Shown here: positions 39,933 to 47,973 of the stretch, in pieces
How positions within the stretch are numbered: position 1 is the first letter of the stretch
How the letters are laid out: the number at the start of each line of letters is the position of its first letter
Assembly: GCA_963765265.1 (NCBI GenBank)
Contig: CAVXVN010000005.1
Location: 62,001 to 126,000, forward strand
Reading direction: 5' to 3'
DNA length: 64,000 bases
DNA from: Bacillus_BD sp963765265
Lineage (GTDB): Bacteria; Bacillota; Bacilli; Bacillales; Cytobacillaceae
Position numbers and translations under genes: made by a program
The notes under the pieces: generated by a model
Database searches by the model: none
What the model was told of the DNA's origin: nothing
What the model saw: the letters and a program-made list of their open reading frames with translations, nothing else

Positions 39933-40508
39933 TTAATAATGGGGCGATTCAACGATTAAGGAACTCATGACTCCAACCATCAGAATGGTGACGCAGGAAA
40001 AGATAAACGATTGGAAGCCCAGTAAGCTAAAACTTGTTGTTACAATAAAACCATCTATGATGAAAATAACTAAACCAACATTCAATCGTGAGGATTCGGA
40101 TATTAATTGTGCTAACAAATCAGTACCCGCTGTACTTATTTTATAACGAAGCATAAGGCCAGTGCCTAATCCTGTTAGGGTTCCTCCAAACAAGGCACTT
40201 ACCAGAATAGGGAGTTGTAATTGATTCTTTAAGGGACCTAACCAATCAATGATGAACGCAGAAATAATGAGACCGAAGAGGCTGTTGAAAAAGTAGGAAG
40301 GCTCTCGAATGAAGGTATAAATGCACAGAGGTATGCTTAGAAGAACCATACAAAGACCGACTGGAAACTCAAAATAATAATGGATAATGAGTGCAATTCC
40401 AATCATGCCACCATCGATCAAGTGATGAGGAACAAGGAAACCGTTAATTCCAAGGCCTAACAAAAGACTTCCAATAAATGTAACAGGTAGCTTGTGCAAG
40501 TAAACCAT
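39933..40508 (-). CDS. YitT family membrane protein, short form
   Basis: A 191-residue membrane protein of five or six helices with the YitT pattern GLGINGFLVPHHLIDGGMIGIALI and GTLTGLGTGLMLRYKISTAGTDLLAQ. It lacks the C-terminal DUF2179 domain seen in the 2461-3375 gene. The start is uncertain: AAAGGTG lies almost against ATG 40508, and a TTG four codons in or an earlier in-frame codon are possible. Function not known. It is followed at 88 bp by the small helical gene on the same strand. Confidence 0.75.
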   Translation of the reverse strand: MVYLHKLPVTFIGSLLLGLGINGFLVPHHLIDGGMIGIALIIHYYFEFPVGLCMVLLSIPLCIYTFIREPSYFFNSLFGLIISAFIIDWLGPLKNQLQLPILVSALFGGTLTGLGTGLMLRYKISTAGTDLLAQLISESSRLNVGLVIFIIDGFIVTTSFSLLGFQSFIFSCVTILMVGVMSSLIVESPHY

Positions 40509-40705
40509 CACCTTTAATTTGACTTTGTACATGTACACATAATGTATGTCCAAGTTTATTGACTTAGAATAAAAGTGAATGGGTAAAAAAGGAAAATGTA
40601 ATTGAAGGGGACGTCAATCTTCTTAGAACAGATGATATTATACAATACATGCAGCAAAGGAATTCTTTTTTTATTAAGAGATAAAGGAATGTATAACCGA
40701 AATGG

Positions 40706-40745
40706 GCTTGGCGAGAAAGAGTTGTTTTCTCGCCAAGCTTTTTTT
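40706..40745 (+). terminator. Orphan + strand hairpin with T run
   Basis: GCTTGGCGAGAAA pairs perfectly with TTTCTCGCCAAGC over 13 bp and is followed by TTTTTTT on the + strand. The adjacent genes are on the - strand, so it would end an unannotated + strand transcript starting between 40560 and 40700, for which I see no convincing gene. Confidence 0.6.
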
Positions 40746-40781
40746 GCTCTTAACGAAACAATCGTGGGAATGGGAGTCTTA

Positions 40782-41645
40782 TTACATTTGCGGCTCAATA
40801 TGGATATGTGCATCATTAATAAGATGTTCTTCTTGCAAACGTTCTTCAACATTTTCGGCTATTTGATGCCCTTCAATAATGGTTAAGGTAGACTGAACGA
40901 AAATGGTCGCATCGACAATGGCTTGATTCCCATGTGATCTTGCTTTAATATCCTTCACGAATTTAACGCCAGGTGTGCTTCGGATGGTATCCTCGATTTC
41001 CTGCAATTTGGCTACTTCAAATGCATCGGTCAAATCCAGTGCTGCTTCTTTAAAAATTCCCCATGCCGTATAACAAATGATGAGTCCGACGATTAGGGCT
41101 GCCAATGGATCCAGCAAGGGTAGCCCAAAATAAGACCCGGCAATCCCGATGGCTGCTCCGACACTCACTAACGCATCTGAGCGATTATCTTGGGCAGCAG
41201 AACGGAGGGCTTTGCTGTTTATTTTTTTTGATAAGTTGAGATTATAGCGATAGATCCCGTACATAAAAAGAGCGGAAAACAAGGCAACAAAAGCGTTCAT
41301 CAGATCTGGAGTCGTTTCTTTTGGATTAAAAAAAGATTGTACGGAATCGATAATGACCTGAATCCCGACTGTGATCATAATGAACGCGGCTACCAAGGAA
41401 GCGATCGTTTCTGCCCTCGAATGACCATATCGATGATTCTCATCTGGCGGTTTTTGGGAAATTTTTAAACCAATTAATACCGCAACAGAAGCAATGATAT
41501 CCGTTAAATTATTCAATCCATCGGCTCGTAAGGCTTCGGAATTCCCGATTTGACTCATAATAAGCTTAATAGCAGATAATACCATATAAGCGGCAATACT
41601 CAGCCAAGCACCTATTTCTGCTTTTTTAAAATAGCTGTTCCCCAT
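40782..41645 (-). CDS. Cation diffusion facilitator, Mn-type (MneP/MneS-like)
   Basis: A 287-residue CDF transporter with six helices and a C-terminal cytoplasmic domain. Metal-site helices read ALRADGLNNLTDIIAS (helix 2) and AAQDNRSDALVS (helix 5). The DGxxN pattern rather than HxxxD is typical of the manganese-efflux branch, such as B. subtilis MneP and MneS. The cytoplasmic domain (about 205-287) has GVKFVKDIKARSHGNQAIVD and ends HIHIEPQM. ATG 41645 has AGGGGG upstream. Mn specificity is inference from the motif. Confidence 0.88.
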   Translation of the reverse strand: MGNSYFKKAEIGAWLSIAAYMVLSAIKLIMSQIGNSEALRADGLNNLTDIIASVAVLIGLKISQKPPDENHRYGHSRAETIASLVAAFIMITVGIQVIIDSVQSFFNPKETTPDLMNAFVALFSALFMYGIYRYNLNLSKKINSKALRSAAQDNRSDALVSVGAAIGIAGSYFGLPLLDPLAALIVGLIICYTAWGIFKEAALDLTDAFEVAKLQEIEDTIRSTPGVKFVKDIKARSHGNQAIVDATIFVQSTLTIIEGHQIAENVEERLQEEHLINDAHIHIEPQM

Positions 41646-41915
41646 AAACTGAATTCCCCCTACCGTACACTACGTTTACTTGCTATATAGTATCCATTGC
41701 GTTTGCTCATAATATACTTTGAGGACTTATCTTAAGGTGAGATTCAATAGTGTTCATTTTGAGAGGGGATTTGTGTCTGAAAACAAAGCGAAGGAGTAAA
41801 AACGGTAACGAAAAGTGGTCAATTTTTCGCACCCTCACCCCATTAAACAAATCAAAAATGGACTTACTTTTTTTAAATAATAGTTGAACTTTATAGGATT
41901 TCATAACATAATATA
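41646..41915. other. Divergent promoter region between the two CDF genes
   Basis: About 270 bases without a supported gene. It carries the promoters of the Mn-type CDF gene (- strand) and of czcD (+ strand). Confidence 0.4.
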
Positions 41916-41937
41916 TATATGAACGTTTATTCATATA
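41916..41937 (+). promoter_or_regulatory. Likely CzrA operator upstream of czcD
   Basis: TATATGAA and TTCATATA arms flank a six-base centre, the imperfect palindrome bound by CzrA/SmtB-type repressors. It sits 20 bp before the czcD start, so binding would block transcription initiation or elongation. A CzrA gene lies at the far end of czcD. Confidence 0.7.
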
Positions 41938-41956
41938 AGGAAAGTTGGCGATTCTT

Positions 41957-42883
41957 ATGGGACACCATCACCATCACGGACATCATCATGGACATGATCA
42001 CGCACATGGACATTCTGCAAATAAAAAGGCATTATTCCTTTCTTTTTTACTTATCACAGCATTTATGATTGTTGAGGTCATTGGAGGATTGCTGACGAAT
42101 AGTCTCGCGTTACTCGCTGATGCTGGTCATATGCTTAGCGATGCGGCAGCACTTGGGTTAAGTTTCTTTGCCCTCAAATTGGGTGAAAGGAAAGCATCAC
42201 AAGCCAAAACATTTGGATATAAGCGATTTGAAATTATTGCAGCGGCTTTGAACGGCCTTACGTTAATTCTTATTTCACTATACATTTTTTACGAAGCATT
42301 CCAACGATTCGCGAATCCGCCTGAAGTGCAAAGCACGGGCATGCTTACGATTTCCATCATTGGTCTACTCGTGAATATTGTAGCGGCATGGATATTAATG
42401 GGCGGAGAAAAGGATGGAAACTTAAATGTACGAAGTGCGTTTCTTCATGTATTGGGTGACATGCTCGGTTCTGTAGGCGCGATTGTGGCAGCTCTATTGA
42501 TGATATTCTTCGGGTGGGGAATAGCTGACCCGATTGCAAGTGTGATTGTTGCCATTCTTATTATCATAAGCGGTTGGAGGGTCTTAAAGGATTCTTTCCA
42601 TATTTTAATGGAAGGAGCACCGGCGCAAATTCATTTAGAAGAGGTTAAGGACTCTTTAATGAACATTGCCAATGTAAAAGAAGTACATGATTTGCATATT
42701 TGGTCCATTACGTCAGGGATGCCGATGCTAAGTTGTCATATTTCGATTTTAGAGAAAACCGCACACGATACCGTTTTACGTGAAGCACAAGTGGTTCTTC
42801 ATGATCATTTTGGAATCGAACATAGCACCATCCAAGTAGAAAGTAATGCAGAAGGGTGTCCAAACCATCATAGTTGTAATTAA
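41957..42883 (+). CDS. czcD: CzcD-type zinc/cadmium/cobalt efflux transporter
   Basis: A 308-residue cation diffusion facilitator. The N terminus is a His-rich metal-binding tail (HHHHHGHHHGHDHAHGHS). Helix 2 has ADAGHMLSDAAAL and helix 5 LHVLGDMLGSVGAI, the HxxxD Zn sites. The cytoplasmic domain ends with a Cys/His tail (GCPNHHSC). ATG 41957 begins the His tract; a TTG at 41945 lies too close to the AAGGAAAG site. It is under a predicted CzrA operator and overlaps the czrA end tail to tail. Confidence 0.93.
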   Translation: MGHHHHHGHHHGHDHAHGHSANKKALFLSFLLITAFMIVEVIGGLLTNSLALLADAGHMLSDAAALGLSFFALKLGERKASQAKTFGYKRFEIIAAALNGLTLILISLYIFYEAFQRFANPPEVQSTGMLTISIIGLLVNIVAAWILMGGEKDGNLNVRSAFLHVLGDMLGSVGAIVAALLMIFFGWGIADPIASVIVAILIIISGWRVLKDSFHILMEGAPAQIHLEEVKDSLMNIANVKEVHDLHIWSITSGMPMLSCHISILEKTAHDTVLREAQVVLHDHFGIEHSTIQVESNAEGCPNHHSCN

Positions 42884-43200
42884 TGGTGTGAGGCATGCTC
42901 AATCGTTTGTTTTAAAAGATCCATTACATGTTCATCATCATGTGTATAATATAAAGTCGTTCCTTCTCTTCTGAATTTAACTAATCGTAAATTTTTTAAA
43001 AACCGAAGTTGGTGTGACACGGTAGATTGAAGCAATGATAATTTTTCGGCAATGTCATTGACAGAATGTTCTCCGGAAAATAATAAATGAAGGATGCGAA
43101 TGCGGGTCGGTTCAGATAGAGCTTTAAACGTCTGTGAAACCATAAAAAGTGTTTCTTCATCAAGATCCTCAATAGAAGTGGGTTGTTCGTCTTTTTCCAA
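42880..43200 (-). CDS. czrA: Zinc-responsive repressor CzrA
   Basis: A 106-residue ArsR-family repressor. The winged helix runs from about 20 to 85 (LSEPTRIRILHLL and LLQSTVSHQLRFLKNLRLV). The alpha-5 metal site is exact for CzrA: Asp and His in DDEH and two His in EHASH, spaced as D84, H86, H97, H100 of S. aureus CzrA. The TTG start has AGGAGGTG eight bases upstream. It is convergent with czcD, whose last codons it overlaps by 4 bp. It should repress czcD through the 41916 operator. Confidence 0.92.
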   Translation of the reverse strand: MEKDEQPTSIEDLDEETLFMVSQTFKALSEPTRIRILHLLFSGEHSVNDIAEKLSLLQSTVSHQLRFLKNLRLVKFRREGTTLYYTHDDEHVMDLLKQTIEHASHH

Positions 43201-43245
43201 GGGTATTCACCTCCTGGATCTATTATAACGAATCTTTTTTAAAAT

Positions 43246-43284
43246 AAAAATCATGGGCTTTCAAAACAGCCTATGATTTTTTTT
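43246..43284. terminator. Symmetrical hairpin upstream of czrA
   Basis: AAAATCATGGGCT pairs with AGCCTATGATTTT (one G.U pair), flanked by A on one side and eight T on the other. It lies before the czrA start on the - strand, so its role is unclear: a terminator for a transcript from the right, or insulation. Confidence 0.55.
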
Positions 43285-43540
43285 GCTAAAAGGGAAATGA
43301 GAGGAAGTAAGAGAAGTGCTATCATTAATTCCCACAAAATTTGTAAATTAGTCACTTTCCTTCTTTAATTTGAATATTTCTTTTAAAAAAAGGTAATATA
43401 TGAAAAAGAAAATTGCATTTTGGAAGAACTGTGTTTTGGAACGTATTCAAGAAGGCGACTTAGTTGTATGAGATGAATTTTTCATTACGATTCAACGAAC
43501 CATGAAAAATAGTGTGATAAAGGAATGTGAGGAATGACAA

Positions 43541-43750
43541 ATGGAACATGTTAGCTTAGATGTAAAAGGAATGTCATGTGAACATTGTGTCAAAGCGGTT
43601 GAAACCAATGTAGGTGCTTTAAATGGAGTCGATCGTGTTGAAGTACATTTAAAGGAAGGAAAAGTGGAAGTTGAATTTAATTCTGAACAAGTTTCAATTG
43701 AAACCGTAAAGAGTACCATTGAAGATCAAGGATACGATGTAGCTAAATGA
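43541..43750 (+). CDS. copZ: Copper chaperone CopZ
   Basis: A 69-residue heavy-metal-associated domain with the Cu(I) site GMSCEHC (about 10-16) and the ferredoxin-like fold pattern through DQGYDVAK. CopZ carries Cu(I) to the CopA ATPase. No copA or csoR lies beside it, unlike the usual copZA operon. ATG 43541 has GAGG upstream. A 23-codon frame followed by TGA and 22 more codons lies just before it (43399-43536) and may be decayed. Confidence 0.92.
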   Translation: MEHVSLDVKGMSCEHCVKAVETNVGALNGVDRVEVHLKEGKVEVEFNSEQVSIETVKSTIEDQGYDVAK

Positions 43751-44074
43751 TCGAATCTGGGAAGTGTTTTTCATTTCATTCAACGCTTATTAGGCGCCAT
43801 TCCCTATACAGTGTAGAGCGATTCGGTTTTTCCGGATGGCTTTTTTATTTGTGATTTGTGAGTCGATATTGTGGTAAACCTATTTTCATTCTCTTAAGGG
43901 GGTGTCGCTTTTCATCAGAAATAGTAAGTGATATAGTAAAATAAAGGAGTAATATAAATGAATCTTACTTAAAATATAAAAGAAGAATTGAAGAAGAGAC
44001 TTTCGCGACATAGGGAATCCGCTTCTAAGTTTCGTCGATTTATTTTTGTTCGGTTATTAATTAAGGGAGGTGAA
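43751..44074. other. Spacer between copZ and the CorC-like gene
   Basis: About 320 bases. A weak terminator-like pairing GCCATTCC/GGATGGC followed by TTTTTT lies at 43796-43847. No gene is supported. Confidence 0.45.
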
Positions 44075-44095
44075 CCTTCACATACTATGTGAAGG
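44075..44095 (+). promoter_or_regulatory. Perfect hairpin covering the ribosome site of the CorC-like gene
   Basis: CCTTCACATA-C-TATGTGAAGG is a perfect 10-bp stem on the nontemplate strand. Its right arm contains GAAGG, which with the next AAG forms the only ribosome site close to the TTG start at 44102. A second GGGAGGTG lies upstream at 44065 but is too far from that start. Confidence 0.55.
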
Positions 44096-44101
44096 AAGTT
44101 A

Positions 44102-45385
44102 TTGGACGGTTTAAACTTATTTATTCTTGCGGTTCTGATTGCCTTAACGGCTTTTTTTGTTGCAGCAGAGTTTTCAATCATTCGCGTAAGGGCATCGAGA
44201 ATGAATCAACTCATTGAAGAAGGCAATCAAAAGGCCCTTTCTGCAAAAAAGATTATCTCCAATTTAGATGAATATTTGTCTACTTGTCAATTGGGTATTA
44301 CCATTACGGCATTGGGAATTGGTTGGCTTGGAGAACCAACCTTGTCACATCTGATTACTCCTCTTTTTGAAAATTTACATATCCCAACATCCATTTTAGT
44401 CCCTATTTCATTTATTATTTCCTTCTCGATCATTACTTTCGTAAACGTGGTTGTGGGGGAACTAGCACCAAAAACGGTTGCGATTCAAAAAAGTGAAGAG
44501 GTTACTTTTTTAATTGCAAAGCCTTTAATTTGGTTTAACCATCTCACATACCCAATTGTTTGGTCGATGAATCATTCCTCTCGTTTTATTACAAAGCTAT
44601 TCGGTCTTAAAATAGAAAAAGAAAATGAACTTTCTCGCTCGGAGGAGGAGTTACGGATTATCCTTTCTGAGAGTTATGAAAGCGGAGAAATCAATCAGTC
44701 AGAGTATAAGTATGTAACGAATATTTTTGATTTTGATGAACGAATGGCAAGGGAGATCATGGTACCTAGAACAGAAATGGTTACTATTCCCATGGATGCA
44801 AGTAAACAAGAGGTACTCGCAATTATAGAAAAAGAAAAATTCACACGATATCCGATTGATGATGGAGATAAGGACAATATTATTGGGTTTGTCCATATGA
44901 AAGATCCGCTGACGGCATGGATGGATGATCCCGACGCCCCATTTGTTGACTTTATTAAACCAATGGTCAGTGTGATTGAGACGATACCCATTCATGACCT
45001 ATTGCTTATGCTGCAAAGAGAACGAGGATATATGGCCATCCTAATTGATGAATACGGTGGAACAGCAGGACTTGTCACAATGGAAGATATGATTGAAGAA
45101 ATTGTTGGTGAGATCCGAGATGAATTTGATTTTGATGAAGTACCGGAAATAAGAAAAATAGACGAAGGCCATTATATTTTGAATGCGAAGCTTTTGATTC
45201 CGGAAGTGAATGATTTACTGGGGATCCATTTTGACGAAGAGATCGCCGACACCCTTGGAGGTTGGTTTTTAAATCAGAAATATGAAGTGGAATTTGGCGA
45301 CGTTATTGAAGCAGAGGGCTATATATTTAGGATTAATGAAATTGACTTACAGCATATTCTATTTATAGAAGTTGAAAAAAATTGA
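44102..45385 (+). CDS. CNNM/CorC family protein with CBS pair (hemolysin-like)
   Basis: A 427-residue protein. An N-terminal CNNM (DUF21) membrane domain (about 1-190) has four hydrophobic segments including AAEFSIIRVRASRM and TFVNVVVGELAPKTVAI. A pair of CBS domains (about 215-340, MVPRTEMVTIPMD and VTMEDMIEEIVGEI) is followed by a CorC/HlyC domain (about 345-427). Relatives are Mg2+ exporters or cobalt/magnesium resistance factors (YhdP/MpfA in Bacillus). The TTG start lies after a hairpin that contains the ribosome site. It is probably monocistronic with a csbA promoter downstream. The hemolysin name is historical. Confidence 0.88.
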   Translation: MDGLNLFILAVLIALTAFFVAAEFSIIRVRASRMNQLIEEGNQKALSAKKIISNLDEYLSTCQLGITITALGIGWLGEPTLSHLITPLFENLHIPTSILVPISFIISFSIITFVNVVVGELAPKTVAIQKSEEVTFLIAKPLIWFNHLTYPIVWSMNHSSRFITKLFGLKIEKENELSRSEEELRIILSESYESGEINQSEYKYVTNIFDFDERMAREIMVPRTEMVTIPMDASKQEVLAIIEKEKFTRYPIDDGDKDNIIGFVHMKDPLTAWMDDPDAPFVDFIKPMVSVIETIPIHDLLLMLQRERGYMAILIDEYGGTAGLVTMEDMIEEIVGEIRDEFDFDEVPEIRKIDEGHYILNAKLLIPEVNDLLGIHFDEEIADTLGGWFLNQKYEVEFGDVIEAEGYIFRINEIDLQHILFIEVEKN

Positions 45386-45445
45386 GTAGAATGGTTTCTT
45401 TAAAAGCTTATTATTAAGAATAAAACCTTTAAGAAGGTGTTTACA

Positions 45446-45676
45446 ATGGTTATAAAATATTTATCAGCCTTATTTTTGCCAGGTTTGTTAGTCTTATTGT
45501 TTACTAGGGTTACTTATAATCGTGTACTTGGACTTATTTTGATGGTGGCATTAATTGCTACTTCCGTTTATAAAGGCTATACAAACTCATTTGGGTTAAT
45601 TGTTGTAGATGCTTTCTCATTAACTGCTGGCTTTTGGGCTGCTGATCGGATGAAACATAGAATGAAGAAAAAATGA
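45446..45676 (+). CDS. csbA: CsbA family membrane protein
   Basis: A 76-residue protein with three hydrophobic segments (LSALFLPGLLVLLFTRVTYNR, then about 28-45 and 50-65) and a basic tail. B. subtilis CsbA, a sigma-B-controlled membrane protein of the same size, lies directly upstream of uvrB as here. ATG 45446 has AAGGTG upstream. Function unknown. No clear sigma-B promoter is visible. A terminator follows. Confidence 0.85.
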   Translation: MVIKYLSALFLPGLLVLLFTRVTYNRVLGLILMVALIATSVYKGYTNSFGLIVVDAFSLTAGFWAADRMKHRMKKK

Positions 45677-45685
45677 TTACAATAG

Positions 45686-45716
45686 CCTGTCTCTATAAAA
45701 GATGACAGGTTTTTTG
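45686..45716 (+). terminator. Terminator after csbA
   Basis: A stem CCTGTC/GACAGG with a 12-base loop and six T. Confidence 0.85.
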
Positions 45717-45929
45717 TTATTTTTCTATAGTTGCCCACCCAAGACGTACCAATGTCCATTTTAAGTGCCTGACACCAAAAATGGAATGTTTGTTCTGCTT
45801 TTGTGGTTAGTTTGTATTCGTTTGTGGTAAAATGGGGTATATAGAAAATTGGATGATGATAGTATATTCGTTCTGAGATGGCGGATTCTTTAGATTTTCA
45901 AAGGGAAATTTATGAGCAAGAAAAGGTGA

Positions 45930-45966
45930 AATCTGGGCGCAAATACGCAAGGCGCATTTGATTGAA
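45930..45966 (+). repeat. Palindromic element A, tail fragment
   Basis: CTGGGCGCAAATACGC then AAGGCGCATTTGATTG matches the tail of the element at 17641 (inverted) almost exactly. It lies 25 bp before the uvrB start. A separate GTGCCTGACACC near 45761 recurs at 63966. Confidence 0.6.
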
Positions 45967-45989
45967 GGTAAAGGAGGCGAGGTTTTTTA

Positions 45990-47966
45990 ATGGATCATTT
46001 TGAATTAGTATCGAAGTATTCACCCGAAGGAGATCAGCCAGAGGCGATTCGGCAATTAGTAGAGGGGATTAACAGTGGGAAACACTTTCAAACACTGCTT
46101 GGGGCAACGGGAACAGGAAAAACATTTACCATTTCAAATGTTATTAAAGAAGTCAACAAACCGACGCTTGTAATGGCTCATAATAAAACCCTCGCAGGAC
46201 AATTATATAGTGAATTTAAAGAGTTTTTCCCAAACAATGCTGTTGAGTATTTTGTTAGTTACTATGATTACTTCCAGCCTGAGGCCTATGTGCCATCAAC
46301 GGATACTTTTATTGAAAAGGATGCTAGTATCAATGATGAGATTGATAAATTACGTCACTCGGCAACTTCCTCTTTATTTGAACGCCAGGATGTCATCATC
46401 ATTGCAAGTGTGTCTTGTATTTATGGTTTAGGTTCGCCGGAAGAATATCGGGAAATGGTTCTCTCCTTACGGACGGGAATGGAAATTGACCGGAATCAAC
46501 TTTTGCGTCGCCTTGTCGACATTCAATATGAGCGGAATGATCTTAATTTTCAACGGGGTACCTTTCGGGTTCGCGGGGATGTGGTCGAAATCTTTCCTGC
46601 ATCAAGAGATGAACATTGTGTAAGGATTGAATTATTCGGTGATGAAATTGACCGAATTCGTGAAGTCAATGCTTTGACAGGAGAAATAATGGCTGAAAGG
46701 GAGCATGTAGCCATTTTCCCGGCTTCCCATTTCGTCACTCGTGAAGAAAAATTAAAAGTAGCGATTCAAAATATTGAAAAGGAACTGGAAGAAAGACTAA
46801 TCGAATTACGCGGTAATGATAAATTACTTGAGGCACAGAGACTGGAACAACGAACACGTTATGATTTAGAAATGATGAGAGAAATGGGCTTTTGTTCCGG
46901 AATTGAGAACTACTCTAGGCATCTAACATTACGCCCCGCAGGTTCGACACCCTATACACTCATTGATTACTTTCCTGAAGATTTTCTGCTTGTCATGGAT
47001 GAATCACATGTATCCTTGCCACAAGTTCGTGGCATGTTTAATGGAGACCAAGCAAGAAAACAAGTTCTTGTAGATCATGGTTTTCGTTTGCCATCAGCTA
47101 TGGATAATCGGCCATTAACTTTTCAGGAATTTGAAAAGCACATTCATCAAGCAGTCTTCGTTTCTGCCACACCGGGTGTCTATGAGAAGGAACATACGCC
47201 GGAAATGATTGAACAAATTATCCGACCAACTGGCTTACTAGATCCTATTATTTCGATACGTCCAATCGAAGGACAAATTGATGATTTAATCGCTGAAATT
47301 AATGATCGTATTGAAAAGAATGAACGTGTTCTGGTTACGACCTTAACGAAAAAGATGTCGGAGGATTTGACCGACTATCTAAAGGAACTCGGAATTAAGG
47401 TTCAATACTTACATTCTGAAGTAAAAACACTGGAAAGAATCGAAATTATTCGTGACCTCCGTTTAGGGATATATGACGTTTTAATTGGAATCAATTTATT
47501 AAGAGAGGGATTGGATCTTCCCGAAGTCTCTCTTGTCGCGATTCTTGATGCAGATAAAGAAGGCTTCCTTCGTTCTGAACGTTCCCTTATACAAACAAGT
47601 GGTCGTGCAGCGCGTAACGCAAATGGTCAAGTGATTATGTATGCAGATAAGATAACGAACTCTATGGAAATTGCGATCAATGAAACAAAGCGTCGTCGTA
47701 CGATTCAGGAGGAATATAACAAGAAACATGGAATTACACCTAAGACAATTCAAAAAGAAATCCGTGATGTGATTCGAGCTACACACGCTGCAGAGGATCA
47801 AGAAGTATACAACCCAGCCTCTCAATATGAGAAGCTGTCGAAGAAAGAAAGGGAAAAAGTCATAAAAGAGATGGAAAAAGAGATGAAAGAAGCAGCCAAA
47901 GCACTGAATTTCGAACGTGCAGCAGAGCTTCGTGACCTTGTATTAGAATTAAAAGCGGAAGGATGA
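45990..47966 (+). CDS. uvrB: Excinuclease ABC subunit B
   Basis: A 658-residue UvrB, the damage-verifying helicase of nucleotide excision repair. Walker A is GATGTGKT (about 39-46). The beta-hairpin that clamps DNA is YYDYFQPEAYVP. Helicase motifs include DESHVSLPQ, INLLREGLD and QTSGRAARN. The C-terminal UvrC-binding UVR domain is NFERAAELRDL. ATG 45990 has AAAGGAGGCGAGG upstream. uvrA follows after 7 bp in one operon. Confidence 0.98.
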   Translation: MDHFELVSKYSPEGDQPEAIRQLVEGINSGKHFQTLLGATGTGKTFTISNVIKEVNKPTLVMAHNKTLAGQLYSEFKEFFPNNAVEYFVSYYDYFQPEAYVPSTDTFIEKDASINDEIDKLRHSATSSLFERQDVIIIASVSCIYGLGSPEEYREMVLSLRTGMEIDRNQLLRRLVDIQYERNDLNFQRGTFRVRGDVVEIFPASRDEHCVRIELFGDEIDRIREVNALTGEIMAEREHVAIFPASHFVTREEKLKVAIQNIEKELEERLIELRGNDKLLEAQRLEQRTRYDLEMMREMGFCSGIENYSRHLTLRPAGSTPYTLIDYFPEDFLLVMDESHVSLPQVRGMFNGDQARKQVLVDHGFRLPSAMDNRPLTFQEFEKHIHQAVFVSATPGVYEKEHTPEMIEQIIRPTGLLDPIISIRPIEGQIDDLIAEINDRIEKNERVLVTTLTKKMSEDLTDYLKELGIKVQYLHSEVKTLERIEIIRDLRLGIYDVLIGINLLREGLDLPEVSLVAILDADKEGFLRSERSLIQTSGRAARNANGQVIMYADKITNSMEIAINETKRRRTIQEEYNKKHGITPKTIQKEIRDVIRATHAAEDQEVYNPASQYEKLSKKEREKVIKEMEKEMKEAAKALNFERAAELRDLVLELKAEG

Positions 47967-47973
47967 CAAATGA

